The notes beneath the pieces are model-generated. The model made no database searches and was not told the origin of the DNA. It saw only the letters and a program-made list of their open reading frames with translations. This document shows, piece by piece, positions 1 to 11,420 of a stretch of 64,000 bases of DNA (the first letter of the stretch is position 1; each line of letters begins with the position of its first letter). Source of the stretch: Cercophora sp. LCS_1. Taxonomy: Eukaryota; Ascomycota; Sordariomycetes; Sordariales; Lasiosphaeriaceae. Made by a program: the position numbers and the translations under genes. The DNA lies in the NCBI GenBank assembly GCA_036250225.1, contig JAPZLL010000066.1:62001-126000 (forward strand), written 5' to 3'.

Positions 1-1258
1 AAGGGAGAAAGCCACGGCTGCTAACGGCCCGAACAGTCGGATCACCAGTGCTTGCTGCGGTGTTTGTTCGCCATCCCGCTGTGAGAGAGCGCATGCTGTG
101 GCGCAGCCGCCACCAATATCACTGGCCGTCACCTGGATGCCATCCCGAAAAGTGTCGGAGGCAGGGGCGTTGAGGGGGACTGGTGGGTGCCTGCCAAGTT
201 GGTCGCGGGGGTCGCGGTGTGTGATCGGGCAAACAGCGCTGCCAGCAAAAAGGCCGACGGTGAGCCGCGAGTGCGAATCGAGACTGGAAAGACGGCAAAG
301 TCGCGTTTGCTGTGCTTCGATCCCCAGCATGTCTCAGGTGCCAAGTCGCTGGGTAGCATCGGACGAATAAGCTTGTCGCTTGCGCTGTCGATCACCATAT
401 TGCTTTTGCTATGCGCGGCGCGGAGCAGGGTTGGTGCTTGGACGGGAGTGCTGGGTGTGCTGTGTGCTCGGGCAGCAGGTGCGATGGGTGGTAGGTGCCT
501 TAGGTAAGGCGTCCATCTGTGCAGCCTAGCTCCGGCTGGCGTCTGGCGTCTGCAGCCTCCCGCTACCACTATGGACGTTTCGCATTGACGTCGTTGAATT
601 GAAGATACATACGTCGTAGCTTCGACGGCGGCTTCGTTGACGCCGTTGTCGAAAACCCAGCCCAATGGTGTCGTGGGGGAGCGACGCAGATCGACCATGC
701 TCACTAATCAGAAACCCAGTGTCCCCCGCGAGTTCCCGGGCACAAACTACCGGCGACGACCCACTCGCGCCGGCTATCACCACCGGGCTCTGGCGCCAAG
801 CACCGCGCTAGTGCAAGGTCCCGCCGGAAACGCCAGTGATTGACAACCCTAATTTTGTGGACCTCGGAGGTGTCTTGGCCGCCAATTGCCGAATCATTAC
901 GGCCTCGTCGGCAGCTCGTGACCGCACTGCCGAAACCGAAACAGCAAAAAGAAAAACCAACGCGAGAAAACGGCTGGGCGTTGGTTTGTGACGTCGTTGT
1001 GACTCTGGTGGCGGGGAGCCAATTCGCGATTGGGATCTCACACACCGCACCGTGACAACACGTTTGCAGATCCGGGGCTGGGCGTGAGACAGCAAACCTT
1101 TTGTTTCGTCGCGTGTGAAGCGGAAGCTGCCGGACGACGTGTGTGGGTGAGGGGAATGGCGCCATCCGTCGGCAGACCCAATGAGAAGGAGAGCGTTTCG
1201 GCTCTTGGCAAGAGTTTAATCTCATCTTAGTCCGATCCCAACAACGCGGTCACGGCAA

Positions 1259-1280
1259 ATGCATCGCGAATGCATCGCGA
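1259..1280. repeat. 11-bp tandem duplication, ATGCATCGCGA x2
   Basis: Two perfect head-to-tail copies of ATGCATCGCGA lie about 640 bp upstream of the glycosyltransferase start. The core ATGCAT is palindromic. A related series of GATGCATC octamers occurs in the divergent promoter near 13351. The repeat could be a transcription-factor site or chance; nothing else in the sequence decides. Confidence 0.5.
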
Positions 1281-1756
1281 CTTAATTCGGACGAAATCTT
1301 GGTGTTTTTGCTGCCAACCGCCACTTGAACAGATTTCTTGTCTGCAATCTTTGTGACAACACAATTGCTTGTTGGAAGTTGTTATAACTGATAAAAGAAC
1401 AATTGAACCGAGTGCTTTGATCAACCTGTGCTCTATGTTTCTTTGGCTCGACGCTCTTTGTCTCGACTCTCGAGTCCCCCTCGTCCTCGCGCCCGAGGCT
1501 ATTTTAACGACTTCGGCCCAAGTATATACTACTTTCCAACCCCATCAAATTCCGGCGGTAATCCACCCAGAAACAATTCACTCTGGGGTCGTGATACTTC
1601 TTCACAACAACCAGATCACAAGATGTTCAACAAACGACCTCACCAATGGCTTTGAAGTGGATAACACCGCCATTATGGTCGCGAGCTGCCGTCAACTGCA
1701 ACAGACAACCCGTTTTTTTCGAGTTGCCGCCCCATCCATCCTCTCAAAGAGGAGAT

Positions 1757-1770
1757 CAATATAAAAAGGA
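1757..1770 (+). promoter_or_regulatory. TATA-like element upstream of GT2 gene
   Basis: CAATATAAAAAGGA lies about 150 bp before the ATG at 1915 and is followed by CA/CT-rich leader sequence, as is common for fungal promoters. It is a motif match only; no transcription start can be read from the sequence. Confidence 0.3.
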
Positions 1771-1914
1771 GCATTCACTCGCCGGGTTGGGATGGATCTG
1801 TCACTCATCACTCACAACAATCCGCAAGGATCAGGAGAATTTAGAGTAGAATAGCGTAGACTGGAATCTACCTCTTTTACCCACTACTACTCTAGGTACC
1901 AGGGCTAGATTGAC

Positions 1915-3369
1915 ATGAACTCCAACATGATTTCCTCTCCTCAGCGCGGGCCGCCTGGGGCAGGACTCAAGGGATTCTGCAACTTCCTCCTTCTGGCTTA
2001 CCTCCTGGTTCTTAGCACCTACACCCTCTACACTCTCTCGGGAGAGGATGGTCACCTCTTCTCCTTCCTTACTCTCTTCACCTGGCGATACCTGCGTCTC
2101 GTAGTCAACATCATCGCCTTCTTCTGCTACACCCCCGCTCCTATCCCCCGGAACGCCAAGTATATTCCTAACAAGGACGTCACAGTTATCCTCCCAACGA
2201 TCGACCCCGAGGGTGCTGACTTTCAGGAATGCGTGCGGACCTGCTGCGAGAACTTACCAGCAGCGATCCTCATCATAACCGCAGGCGACGTGCTCTACGC
2301 CAAGACCCTGGCCGCCGTCCTGCCATTCCAAAAGGAATTCGGGCGCACTGAGTTCACCATCAGCCGGACCCAGATTGCAAGCAAGCGCGAGCAAGTCGCC
2401 CATGCGATCCCGCTGATCAGGACCCAACTCACCGTGCTTCTGGACGACCATGTCTTCTGGGGCCCCAACTTCCTCCGTTCGCTCGTCGCTCCGTTTGAGG
2501 ACGAGTCAGTCGGCCTGGTTGGTACTAACAAGAGCGTCCGGCGTGTGCCCAACCTCCCACTCTGGGGCCGCATCTGGAACCTCCTCGGGGCGCTGTACCT
2601 GATCCGCCACAATTTCGAAGTGCGCGCGACTAACACGCTCGACGGTGGTGCCTTTGTCGTCTCAGCCCGCACCTGCGCGCTCCGCACGGTAATCATCCAG
2701 TCTCCCGCCTTTGTCTCCGGTTACACCAACGAGCGCTTCCTCTTTGGCCGCCTCGGTCCGCTCAACGCCGACGACGACAACTACGTTACGCGTTTCGTCG
2801 TCCGCGCGGGGTGGAACGTCAAGATCCAGTACACGCCGGATTCCTGCATCGAGACAACCGTGGGCGTCACCGCCCCAGTTGCAAATAAATTCCTCGGGCA
2901 GTGCAGGCGGTGGGCGCGGACAACCTGGCGCTCCAACTCTTGCTCACTCTTTACGGATCGCAGCGTCTGGCGCTGCCAGCCGTGGAGCGTGTACGCCGTC
3001 TTCCTCACGAGCTTTACCAATTTTGCGCTCTTCACCGACGCGGGGCTGGTCTATCTCTTGTGGCAGTCGTCGTGGTCTTCCTCCTTCTCCATTGCAATCC
3101 TCGCCGTCTGGATCCTCTCAACAAAGATGGTCAAGATCCTGCCGTACTTTTGGCAATATCCCCAGGATCTCTATCTCTTTCCGGTCGCGGTGCTCTATGC
3201 CTACGCCCATAGCTTTATCAAGCTGTGGGCGCTGGTGACTTTCTGGGATTGTCAATGGAGCGGACGCAATCTGGGCGCGATTGCGGTCAAGAAGCAGGAG
3301 GAGGGGCAAGAGGAGGGGCAGGAGCTGGTGTGCATCGAGGTTGACCGGGTCGTTGTGAGGGAGTCATAG
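1915..3369 (+). CDS. Membrane type-2 glycosyltransferase (GT2, polysaccharide synthase-like)
   Basis: Intronless, 484 aa. Two to three hydrophobic helices at residues 21-75 precede a cytosolic GT-A domain that opens with VTVILPTIDPEG (89-100). The nucleotide-sugar/metal region has LLDD (175-178). NADDDNY (284-290) probably lies in the acceptor/catalytic loop, and QCRRW (329-333) is the Q-x-x-R-W signature of processive GT2 enzymes such as chitin and hyaluronan synthases. Three or four further membrane helices follow (about 347-450) and the tail is acidic and Glu/Gln-rich. The layout fits the small fungal GT2 family that makes an extracellular polysaccharide at the plasma membrane. From knowledge of that family, homologues in plant-pathogenic fungi are needed for hyphal growth on solid surfaces. 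The polymer made is unknown. The ATG at 1915 is preferred because it is the first in frame before the helices. Confidence 0.9.
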   Translation: MNSNMISSPQRGPPGAGLKGFCNFLLLAYLLVLSTYTLYTLSGEDGHLFSFLTLFTWRYLRLVVNIIAFFCYTPAPIPRNAKYIPNKDVTVILPTIDPEGADFQECVRTCCENLPAAILIITAGDVLYAKTLAAVLPFQKEFGRTEFTISRTQIASKREQVAHAIPLIRTQLTVLLDDHVFWGPNFLRSLVAPFEDESVGLVGTNKSVRRVPNLPLWGRIWNLLGALYLIRHNFEVRATNTLDGGAFVVSARTCALRTVIIQSPAFVSGYTNERFLFGRLGPLNADDDNYVTRFVVRAGWNVKIQYTPDSCIETTVGVTAPVANKFLGQCRRWARTTWRSNSCSLFTDRSVWRCQPWSVYAVFLTSFTNFALFTDAGLVYLLWQSSWSSSFSIAILAVWILSTKMVKILPYFWQYPQDLYLFPVAVLYAYAHSFIKLWALVTFWDCQWSGRNLGAIAVKKQEEGQEEGQELVCIEVDRVVVRES

Positions 3370-4510
3370 GAGACTTCTCGCAAGGTTACCTGGTACTCGA
3401 TGCGGCAGGGGGTGCTCGTGGAGTTGTGGAAGCGGAGAAGAGAAAACAGGTTAAGTATCACGGTCAAGTATAGGTTACAGTTACTTTCTTTAATGTTATG
3501 GACCTTGCTAACAATTCTTTGTCAATAGTGTATTGTGAATTTTGGAAAACGATATGAATGTGGTGAGCTGACTTGTACGTTCCCTCTTGTTTACTTTTTC
3601 AGGGGTGGCGTCTTGGCGTGGCCTTCCTTGGTTGGGTGAAGTTTTGGTTTACCACAAGGTCGAGGGAACGCAGATGTGGACTTGATGTTTAATGATTGAG
3701 GTAAAGTAAGTAGAATGGTTGACCTAGTGAATGCTGAACTGGGTCTTTGGGATTGTTCACAAACAAGCCCTTTGTCCGGTTTTGGGTCTAACAAAGACGG
3801 TAAGTCCACTTGGTCTCGCTAGCGAATTGCAATACACCTTTCCCTTGTAGTAATGGTGTAGTAATGATAAATAGGTGATTTACAGCCTCAAAAATATAAT
3901 GGCTGCTAGAGGAAAGTGATATCGGTGTAGTTGTGAATGGAATAATCCAAGATCGTTTCACGTCTTGAACTATTTGACAACATGTGACACGATAGGTGCT
4001 ATACAATGGGTCAAAGCCAAATCCCGTACAATCCCGCGGATGTAGCCACCACATTGGAATGAGGGTGGGAATTGCCACCGCCGGGATCTGAAAATACCTG
4101 GGAGGATGGACTCAGTCCTATAAACGGGAGCCTGGACCATATCGGCCGTGGGGATGATTCGTGGTGAGTCAAACTGTTGGTTGGGGTACTGGTACTTCCA
4201 TGTCGGTTCAAGGGGTTGTGCGAAGCAACAGCATCGTTGCATTGAGAGCAGGAACGAACCAGGAGACGGACCAGCATGGATTTGGTCGGCAAGTTTTCAA
4301 GCGGCTGAGATTACGGGGTGGCATCAACCAGACTGTCGGGACCCAGAAGGCAACCTCAATACGCTCGCTGCTAAATTCGAGTCAGAGGCGCTCCTTCCCC
4401 CTTTCACCTTTTCCCTCCATCCTCCGCTTCTCTCCGTCCCTTCATCTCATCTCTTCTCCACCATCCGCCTTTCTACCTACGCACCTGGGGCTGCAGCCTG
4501 TTCCAACGAA
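3370..4510. other. Intergenic, no supported gene
   Basis: This stretch lies between the 3' end of the GT2 gene and the F-box relic. Short open frames on both strands (for example 3788-4292 minus and 4161-4664 plus) overlap and show no domain signal. Its last part, from about 4380, is very C/T-rich, as fungal promoters often are, and probably served the F-box gene. Confidence 0.5.
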
Positions 4511-5856
4511 ATGTCGACTGCAACGTCGCCTGGCGTGCCGGGCGGTGTTCTTGCCTCCCTGCCTCCGAGGTTGTCATTCACATCCTCGGAAATTGCGTAG
4601 CGACCCACGATGCGCTTGCCTTTGCTCAATCTTGCCGCCGTACCCACAGCGTTTGGAAGGCTAACGCCGCCGCGGCGCTTTGGCCCGTCTGGCGCCGCGA
4701 GATTCTGCTTATCGAGGACGCGCTCCTGGCGGTATGCACTACTCCCGGACTCTATCGGTGGCATCTTCTAATCAGGGCAGGCCCGCGCGACCCAGGCCGT
4801 CCTCGGTGCCGAACGCCGAGGTGAACTGCCACCTTTGCATTTGCGCCTCCTCGAGCCGGGATGTGTTCCGCCGAAGCCAGCGCTCCGAGAGCTGAGGGCT
4901 GCCATGGGCACCCACCGACTCTCGCGTCTGATCGTTTCCTCCTTCCGGCCTGGTTCCTCGACAGCATTCTTGCCCATAAAAAGGCTAGAGTAGCCATGGA
5001 AAAGCGCTTTAGCGAAGGTTGGGGTCGTGGTTGCATTTGCCCGAGCACTGCGGAGGAGCCTGCACCGGATGACCCCGAACGAGATTTGTACGTGCGAGAC
5101 TGCCCTCTTGGTCTCACCGAGATCCTAAGTCGTTTGGATGCCCACCTCGTCGCGTGGGAGCTGTTCAAGGTCCTCTGGGTATCCGAACATGCCCGAGGGA
5201 ACACGAGCTCAAGGTGGAACACCGTGACCCGCGCGCCCTCCTACCCCAAGTCTCCATTGCGGCCCCTGGTAAACGACGACGCACAAGATTGGCGTCCCGT
5301 CGACACAGCCACTGCAGTCTTTTTTGGGACTTTTAGAGCTGAGGAGGTTCCCTTGCCAACTCATATCGGGTCGAATCTTGGGGGATATCACGTTTCCGCC
5401 TACTCGGCCACGTCCCATGGACCAGGTCAAGGCCCGTTTGGCTGCCTTTGAGGACGTTGACGTTGAGGATGTTGCCGACCACCCTCGAATCCACGAAGGT
5501 TAGAGCGTGATGGTCTTGTTTCATGACGTATTCACATTTTCGGGCCGGCCGAACAGCTGGGGTTCCAATGATGTTGACTCCTTTTATCGTCTGCACCTCT
5601 GGACATCAAATTCTTCGAGTATTTCCTCCGCCGATACCTTCACTCGCGATTTCGCCATGACGTTTTCGGCCACGACGAGTTCAAGCAAGCCTACTCAAAG
5701 TACTTGGAGTATTTTACTCTCTTCGCTTTGGATGATGTCCCAGAACGGGAAGGGAATTGTTGGGGCGAGGAGGGATACTATGACTACCTGGATGGCTCTG
5801 AGTTGTTGGCTCCTTATGATCCGGCGCCGAAGAGCGCCTTCAAACAGTGGTTCTAG
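4511..5856 (+). pseudogene. Broken F-box protein gene
   Basis: Conserved protein-like stretches continue across the region but switch frame repeatedly. A start-like ATG at 4511 leads into LASLPP. A one-base loss near 4560-4568 then separates it from EVVIHILGNCVATHDALAF, a typical F-box core (frame of 4561). A plausible 49-bp intron (4732-4780, GTATGC...GGGCAG) joins to GELPPLHL...LRELRAAMGTHRLSRLIV, which ends in a stop near 4990. Coding resumes in frame 1 (LTEILSRLDAHLVAWELF, then FFGTFRAEEVPLP up to 5451). It shifts again to FSGRPNSWGSNDVDSFY and once more to a clean final segment from APLDIKFFEYFLRRY (about 5593) to the TAG at 5854-5856. At least four disruptions make it a relic unless the assembly is at fault. 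F-box proteins are SCF ubiquitin-ligase adaptors; the substrate is unknown. Confidence 0.65.
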
Positions 5857-6961
5857 CCTAATTTCTTTGACATCTCTCGGAAGTGTTGGTATTTCCTGGT
5901 ATTTCCAAAATCATGATTTCATTTGATGTGTAGAGGTCTTGGCATTCTATTCCAGACGACTCCGTCGGTCCTTCAGTTCCGAGTAAAACCTCCATGCATG
6001 TTTTGACAGGCTTTCATGACCCTGTTCCACCTTGTTTGATCCCCAGGCCGATGTCATTCTCCCCCCCCCAAAAAAACAGGGGTGCTCGAAATGGGCAAGT
6101 GTCATCAAGCTGCTGCGAGGACGTATTGTAAGTGACCTTCCTACTGGGCAACGCGGCAAATCCAACTGATCATGGCACTTCCTTAGGTGCCCCATATCAA
6201 AGCACGTGTGGCAGTGGAGAGCTTTTGATCACGTATCAGAACTGGCAAGGGACAATACACGACAGGTTGAGGGTGAGGAATAGCTTCCCGAGCTGTGAGG
6301 TTACTTGCTGACCCCGGCTGTGTACCACAGGATTGGTTCAGGTATCTATCCGTCCTGCATGCTGGAAAAAGAATCACCACCGCTAATTGCAGGGGGTGGG
6401 TTGTGATGAGCCTGCTCAAGTCCAAGGCTTAGGGTCTATGCTAGTTAGCCTTGGTTGGTGCTCGCCGGCGGTGAGACCGCTACCACAATGGTTACAGGCT
6501 GGCTTGAAAGGCTACAACCATCTATACGGGCGCCTCAGTCTCAAGCTTGTAGCCGTACCGGGTCCTGAAGACGTCTTTCCAAGCCCCCGGAAACGGCCCC
6601 AGACGGTCAAAGAGCGGCTGTCAGGCGTTTGCCCGTGGGCTGGAAAGGCTCCAGTGACTTTACGAGGACGGTCGAGGTGGATCCTGAGCTTCTGCCGGAT
6701 CCTCATCTTCTGTCAGATAGAGTGTTTTTTTTAAAAACGACGTGGATTTGGATAACTCGTTTTCTGTCTCTCCTCGGCAAATACTCCCTTTACGGCAAAA
6801 ATAGCGTAGCGTTGATACTACACAGTGGCTGTGGTACGCCTAGGGTGGTTAGAGGGTGTCGCACCGAAAGACGACTACATTGGTCGAATACCGCACGAAA
6901 TATATCGGGTTTCTTCTACCTCGGTTGCCAGGCTCCAGAGATACTAGTTTAACGCATCTAG
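5857..6961. other. Intergenic, no supported gene
   Basis: About 1.1 kb between the F-box relic and the amidase 3' end. It contains a C9A7 homopolymer junction near 6061-6077 and a few unsupported short open frames (for example 6387-6734). Nothing with a recognisable motif was seen on either strand. Confidence 0.5.
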
Positions 6962-8552
6962 TTATCCATGTACCTTCAGAGCTGCGGTGACAATCTGTGC
7001 GATGCCGAGTATCTTCTCCTCCTCAAACTTCCTGGCGACAAGCTGCAAGCCAACTGGCGCCCCGTCGTAGATCTCTGGATCATACGCCTCCCAGTTCTTC
7101 TTGTCAAGGTCGTTCAATGGTTGATACGAAGGATCGACCACGTCAATACCCTTGTTTGCCTTGGTGACAGGAATGACGGCAACACTGTAGTTCAAGAGGT
7201 TTATAACCTCCGTGTATGCTGGGATGTCAGTTTTGTCAGCCGGGATTACCTTCAGGAGTGCAGGCTATGCCAGCGAGCACAAAAGTAAGGACGTAGTGTA
7301 CGAGACGTACCGGTGTGGTAGTATTTCCCTGGAATCACTGCAGCATGGGGCGCCACCGGCATAATCACCGCGTCGACAGTCTGTCCGTCGTTCGAAGTAG
7401 AGTTCCAGTAGTCAGAGTAAGCCGCTTCGTACTCCAGGCCTTGGAGAGTGAGATCTTGGGTTTCAAGAAGACCAAGAGGGGGTCGCAGCTGAAACGCTTT
7501 CTGGAGATCGGGAATCAGGGGTTCGCCGGAGAGGTCAAGGTGACTATGGATGTCATGAGCCCCGTCGGCTTTGAGGAAGGACACGTGGACTCGCTTGGCC
7601 GTCGCTTGGAGGGGAGGTTCCCAGTCGACCACCTAATGTAAGTATCATGTTAGTCCCTACCAAGTTCGCTCGCATATTGACTTGTATAAGGTAGGTACCT
7701 TGTGTCCGGCTTCTCGAAGTGCATTCACCACTGTGTGAAGCCCTCTGAGGATAGGGGGGTGAGGCCCGACCGTTTTGTCAGTCCTGGGGGTCTCTAGGGT
7801 TAGCGCTTTTGTTGGGCATTACCAACGGCGACACACAAAACGTACCAGAGCACACCTAACTTCAGCGGTAGATATGGTTCCCTTGCCCTGCCGTTTGCAT
7901 CAGCTCGCTCCTGAACCAAAGAGAGCTCGTCTTCGCGGAAGGGGATTGGCACGACAGCTGGGTCTCTAATCCACGGCTTTGTTGATAGTGTCGGGCGTAG
8001 CGCAAGCTCAAGCCCACCGATTGAGGTGCTGAGGAAGCCAACGGTTGAGCGATATGTGTTTTGACCCGGATTAGTGTTGGCGACCTGGCGATACGAAAGC
8101 CGCTCAGGAGTTGGCTTCAGAGAGAAGACGCCATTGAATGCAGCTGGAATACGCACTGCGATAGATACAGGTCAGCAACACACTATTCAGCTCTACAGAC
8201 CTCCGTTCGAGGTGGGGACAATACGTACCGGAGCCACCAATGTCAGTCCCAACGCCAAGAGTGCTGCCACGGAGAGCTTGCAGTGCGCCCTCTCCGCCGG
8301 AAGAGCCTCCGCAAGATAGGTTTTGGTCATGAGGGTTCAACGTCTGGCCGATGATGTTGTTCTTGGTCTTGCCGGGCAGAAGGGTCTGAGGGGGGCTGGT
8401 TTTGCAGCACAAGGCGGCGCCAAGGGGAAGGAGCTCAGTGGTGGTTTGGCTCTCGGCTTGGTGGGCTTGGCTGGGATCTTTAATTAGTTTGTCGCATCTT
8501 GCGTAGTTTTCGTTGCTGTAGAACTCATCCTGGAGCTGACAGTTGGGATTGA
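6962..8552 (-). pseudogene. Acetamidase-type amidase, 5'-truncated
   Basis: Five exons on the minus strand keep frame exactly: about 8552-8229, 8155-7846, 7783-7699, 7632-7311 and 7218-6962, with introns of 62-92 bp and GTAC... donors. The first exon carries the amidase signature: KTKNNIIGQTLNPHDQNL, then GGSSGGEGAL and GVGTDIGGS, which contain the glycine/serine-rich loop and the nucleophilic serine. Later exons give RIPAAFNG, GPHPPILRGL and a C-terminus with GAPVGLQLVARKFEEEKILG. Fungal relatives are about 530-570 aa. Here roughly the first 150-180 residues, including the region with the catalytic lysine of the Ser-cisSer-Lys triad, are not found upstream: the frame closes at a TAA and no homologous N-terminus lies before the neighbouring MFS gene. 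The product would be inactive as read. The intact splice sites suggest recent loss. Confidence 0.7.
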
Positions 8553-8875
8553 CAGAGCGCCAAGGCCCATGTTATAAGTGACGAGCCCGGAGGTAATGCT
8601 GTCGGGTGACGTGGTGTCATAGGCAGACCGACGAAAGTGGTACCGGCATTCAGCCGCATTGCCCGCTCAGCCAATGCACCTTGTTCCGACAAGACAGTGT
8701 CACTGCATTGTCTCGGAGGTCGTTGCGGCTGACACGGGACACCGTCATTCCACAATTCAGGCCAGAAGTCTCGACTCAAAAACCAAAGTATTTGGCCTAA
8801 AAAGGAAACAGGAAAAAATTGATTACATGGTATCACTAAACTCAATTTTGAAACTCCATCTTCCACGTCTAATCA

Positions 8876-10597
8876 TTACAACTGAGTCTGCTCAAACTCA
8901 GGGTTCACCCAAGTCGGAGCACCGGACCACTTTCTCATCGCTGCACCAAACTTGTGCAGCGCCGCCAAAACAGGAATACAGAAAAAGACAGTAATAATAG
9001 CATGCCCCGCAAACGTCCATGTGAACCCAACACTGTCCACCCACGGGACGATAAAGAAGGGGTCAACGAATGCAGACATGTTGAGCATGACAGCGTAAAA
9101 GGTCATGGTGGCCATGCTCTGCATGGGGTACGCATCGACAACGTACGAGCAAATGGCCGTGTTGCCCATCTGGATGCCGGCGCCGAAGAGAGCAAATGCC
9201 ACCTGGCCGACCATCCAGTGGTAGTCCTGATCGATGCTGATCCCCCAAACAATTAGGCCAATTGCGGTCAAGATGATGGCGGGATAAGCGAGCCAAAGAC
9301 GCATCTCTGCGCTCTTTTGGTTGCCAGATGACTTGGCGAGTCGGATGACGATGTAATCACTGAGACGGCCGGAGCAGAGGACTTCTGACAACAAGGTTCC
9401 GACAATGAGACCAATGTACAGAAGCCTATTCGGTGTTAGCACCTCTTTCAACGAACTCCGGGAACGGGACTTACCCCTGAACATGGGCTTCAGGAAACGC
9501 CTCCCCATATGCAATGGGCACGAGCGTGACGACCGACAACACCCACCAATACCAGCCAAAGCAATAGGTGAAGACTGAAACCGGCACAACCACATACTTC
9601 CACGTCTTGACGAACCGCACCGCCGTATCCCATAGCTTGGGATGGGACATGCCAGGAACAGGCTTGACATTGGCAAACCCCAGTTTCCTGGTTCTCTTGA
9701 CTCCAACATCCTCCTTACTCCTCTCAGTGAGCATCAGCCGTCTGGGATACAGCGTCTCGGGCAAGAAAGCCAACTCCGCAAGGAGAATGACACCCAGCAG
9801 AATGGCCGTCAACCACTGAATCCACTGATACCCAGCAAGCGACACGAAACCACCGATCAGCGGACCAAACAACAAGCCCATGTCAATCGCCAACACCCAC
9901 AGTCCCAGCTTTTGACCTCGCTCGTGCTCGAAGAAGACATCGTTGATAACAGCCAGTCCGACGTTGGACGCAGGACTGACGCCAAGGCCTTGGAAGAAGC
10001 GCGCAGCCATGTACCCGGAGTAGGTCGGGGCGAGAGCAGCGCCGATAGTTGCGACGAGAGCCATGAGGGTGCCGAGGATGAGGATTGGACGGCGGCCGAT
10101 GATGTCAGCTGGTGACGCCCAGAGGAGAGGGCCGAGGGAGAGGCCGAGGGCGGGGATGGCGACGGTCCAGTTTATTTGCTCGATGGTGGCGGCGTATTGC
10201 TCTTCGAGGACGGGGAAGGAGGGGACGGTTGTTGTGGTAATGTAGGTGAACATGAAGTATCTGCGAACATATCGTCAGCATGGGGGCAAAAATGGTATAA
10301 ACAAATTGCAAGAAAAAGAGTTTGCAGGGACGAGAAAGAGGCAGAAATGGAGCGAGACGGGAACTCAGAGTGAAGAGGGAATTTGGAGTAAGAGGGAACA
10401 TACAATGCCATGACAATCGCCAGAATCGCATGTTTCTGCGCAAACGACCAGTTGAGCGGGTCCAGCTCATCCGCCAGCACGGGCTGCGGGAACAGTGGGA
10501 AGCCATCCTTGTTGAGAACAAGCTCGTCGGTGATGATGCCATGGCCAACGAGAGTGTCGCCGACCGGCAAGTCTTTCTTCTCAGCGTCGACGGCCAT
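8876..10597 (-). CDS. MFS transporter, DHA1 drug:H+ antiporter type
   Basis: Three exons (10597-10404, 10260-9475, 9425-8876) sum to 509 aa with consistent phase; introns are 143 and 49 bp. The start at 10597 (MAVDAEKK...) is the ATG just before a conserved N-terminus with DPLNWSFAQKHAILAIVM. MFS motif A is SPADIIGRRPILILGTL in the loop between TM2 and TM3, and FFQGLGVSPASNVGLAVI marks TM4. About 12 hydrophobic segments surround a central cytosolic loop rich in Lys/Arg. The family exports small organic molecules, drugs and metabolites across the plasma membrane by proton antiport; the substrate cannot be read from sequence. A TATA-like TTTATATA occurs on this strand about 80 bp upstream (near 10683-10676). 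It is tail-to-head with the amidase relic downstream and the MATE gene upstream. Confidence 0.9.
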
Positions 10598-11420
10598 GAT
10601 GACGACAGCAAATACACCGGGGGGAGCACTCGTGTTTTTTTCCCAGACATTGTTTTTCCCCGGCGGACGCGCCTGTATATAAACGGACGCGACACCACAT
10701 TGATAGCTACGATACGGACTAGCCACCAGCCCATCCAACAGGCCTTATCATGGCGACGAAGATGACGCGGGGGAGCTTATCTCTGGCATCCGTCAGGGGT
10801 ATCCGTAAGCCCCTGGCCAGGGTGCCAAGCCCACATTGACAGATTCCCGGGTCGCACAAGAATGCCTCGGTCGACGAGCGTTGGCCAGTCGTCCCGATTA
10901 CAGAGCCATTAGACTAAGAAGGGATTGATACCCACCTTATCAGCGGGGCTCAAGGGCGCCATGTTTTTTGTCTTGAGAAAAAAGACGCTGCGGTTGGCTA
11001 GAATGCAGACCAAGCCCATGGTTCTGGACCCTTGTCTGGGGAGGAGCCCCGGGCTGCAGCCAGGATTGGATAGAGATTATGCGGGCGGCCCCACCCCCAC
11101 GGTGTGCAGCTCCAGCTCTCCTCATCTCTGGGTCCATGAGTCTTTTTCCTGTGGCAATGTGACAGTCTGTCGGCCTCGGAGGTCGGTCCGATCTGTCTGA
11201 GATCTAGGTCACGGCTGTGAATGCGATGTCGCTGCCGCATCTCCTACCATTCGTAATTCGAGTTGATCATGGAGCTGCAGTTGTCACTTCGCTGTCGTCG
11301 AAACTTTTTGTCACATGCTTGACATATGGAATTTGGGAAAAGAAACGAATTGGAGTTATTGCTCAAAGATTCATTATTCATCAGTCGTGTCCTATGTACA
11401 AATCTGACTCTCCAGAAACT
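10598..11420. other. Intergenic: MFS promoter side and MATE 3' side
   Basis: Holds the upstream region of the minus-strand MFS gene (TATA-like sequence near 10676-10683) and the 3' flank of the minus-strand MATE gene. Open frames such as 10322-10765 are antisense shadows of MFS exon 1. No other gene is supported. Confidence 0.5.

Larger units (their letters stand above)
1..1914. other. Left-edge intergenic region, no supported gene
   Basis: Several open frames of 60-190 codons occur on both strands. They overlap each other, have low-complexity Arg/Ser/Pro-rich translations and show no recognisable motif, so none is called. The right part must carry the promoter of the glycosyltransferase that starts at 1915. 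A TATA-like AATATAAAAAGG lies near 1758-1769, followed by a pyrimidine/CA-rich leader. The region also holds the 11-bp tandem duplication listed separately. Confidence 0.5.

Noticed and set aside
129..704. 191-codon minus-strand open frame at the left edge
   Set aside because: Low-complexity, no domain, overlaps equally long frames on the other strand; typical of non-coding GC-balanced DNA.
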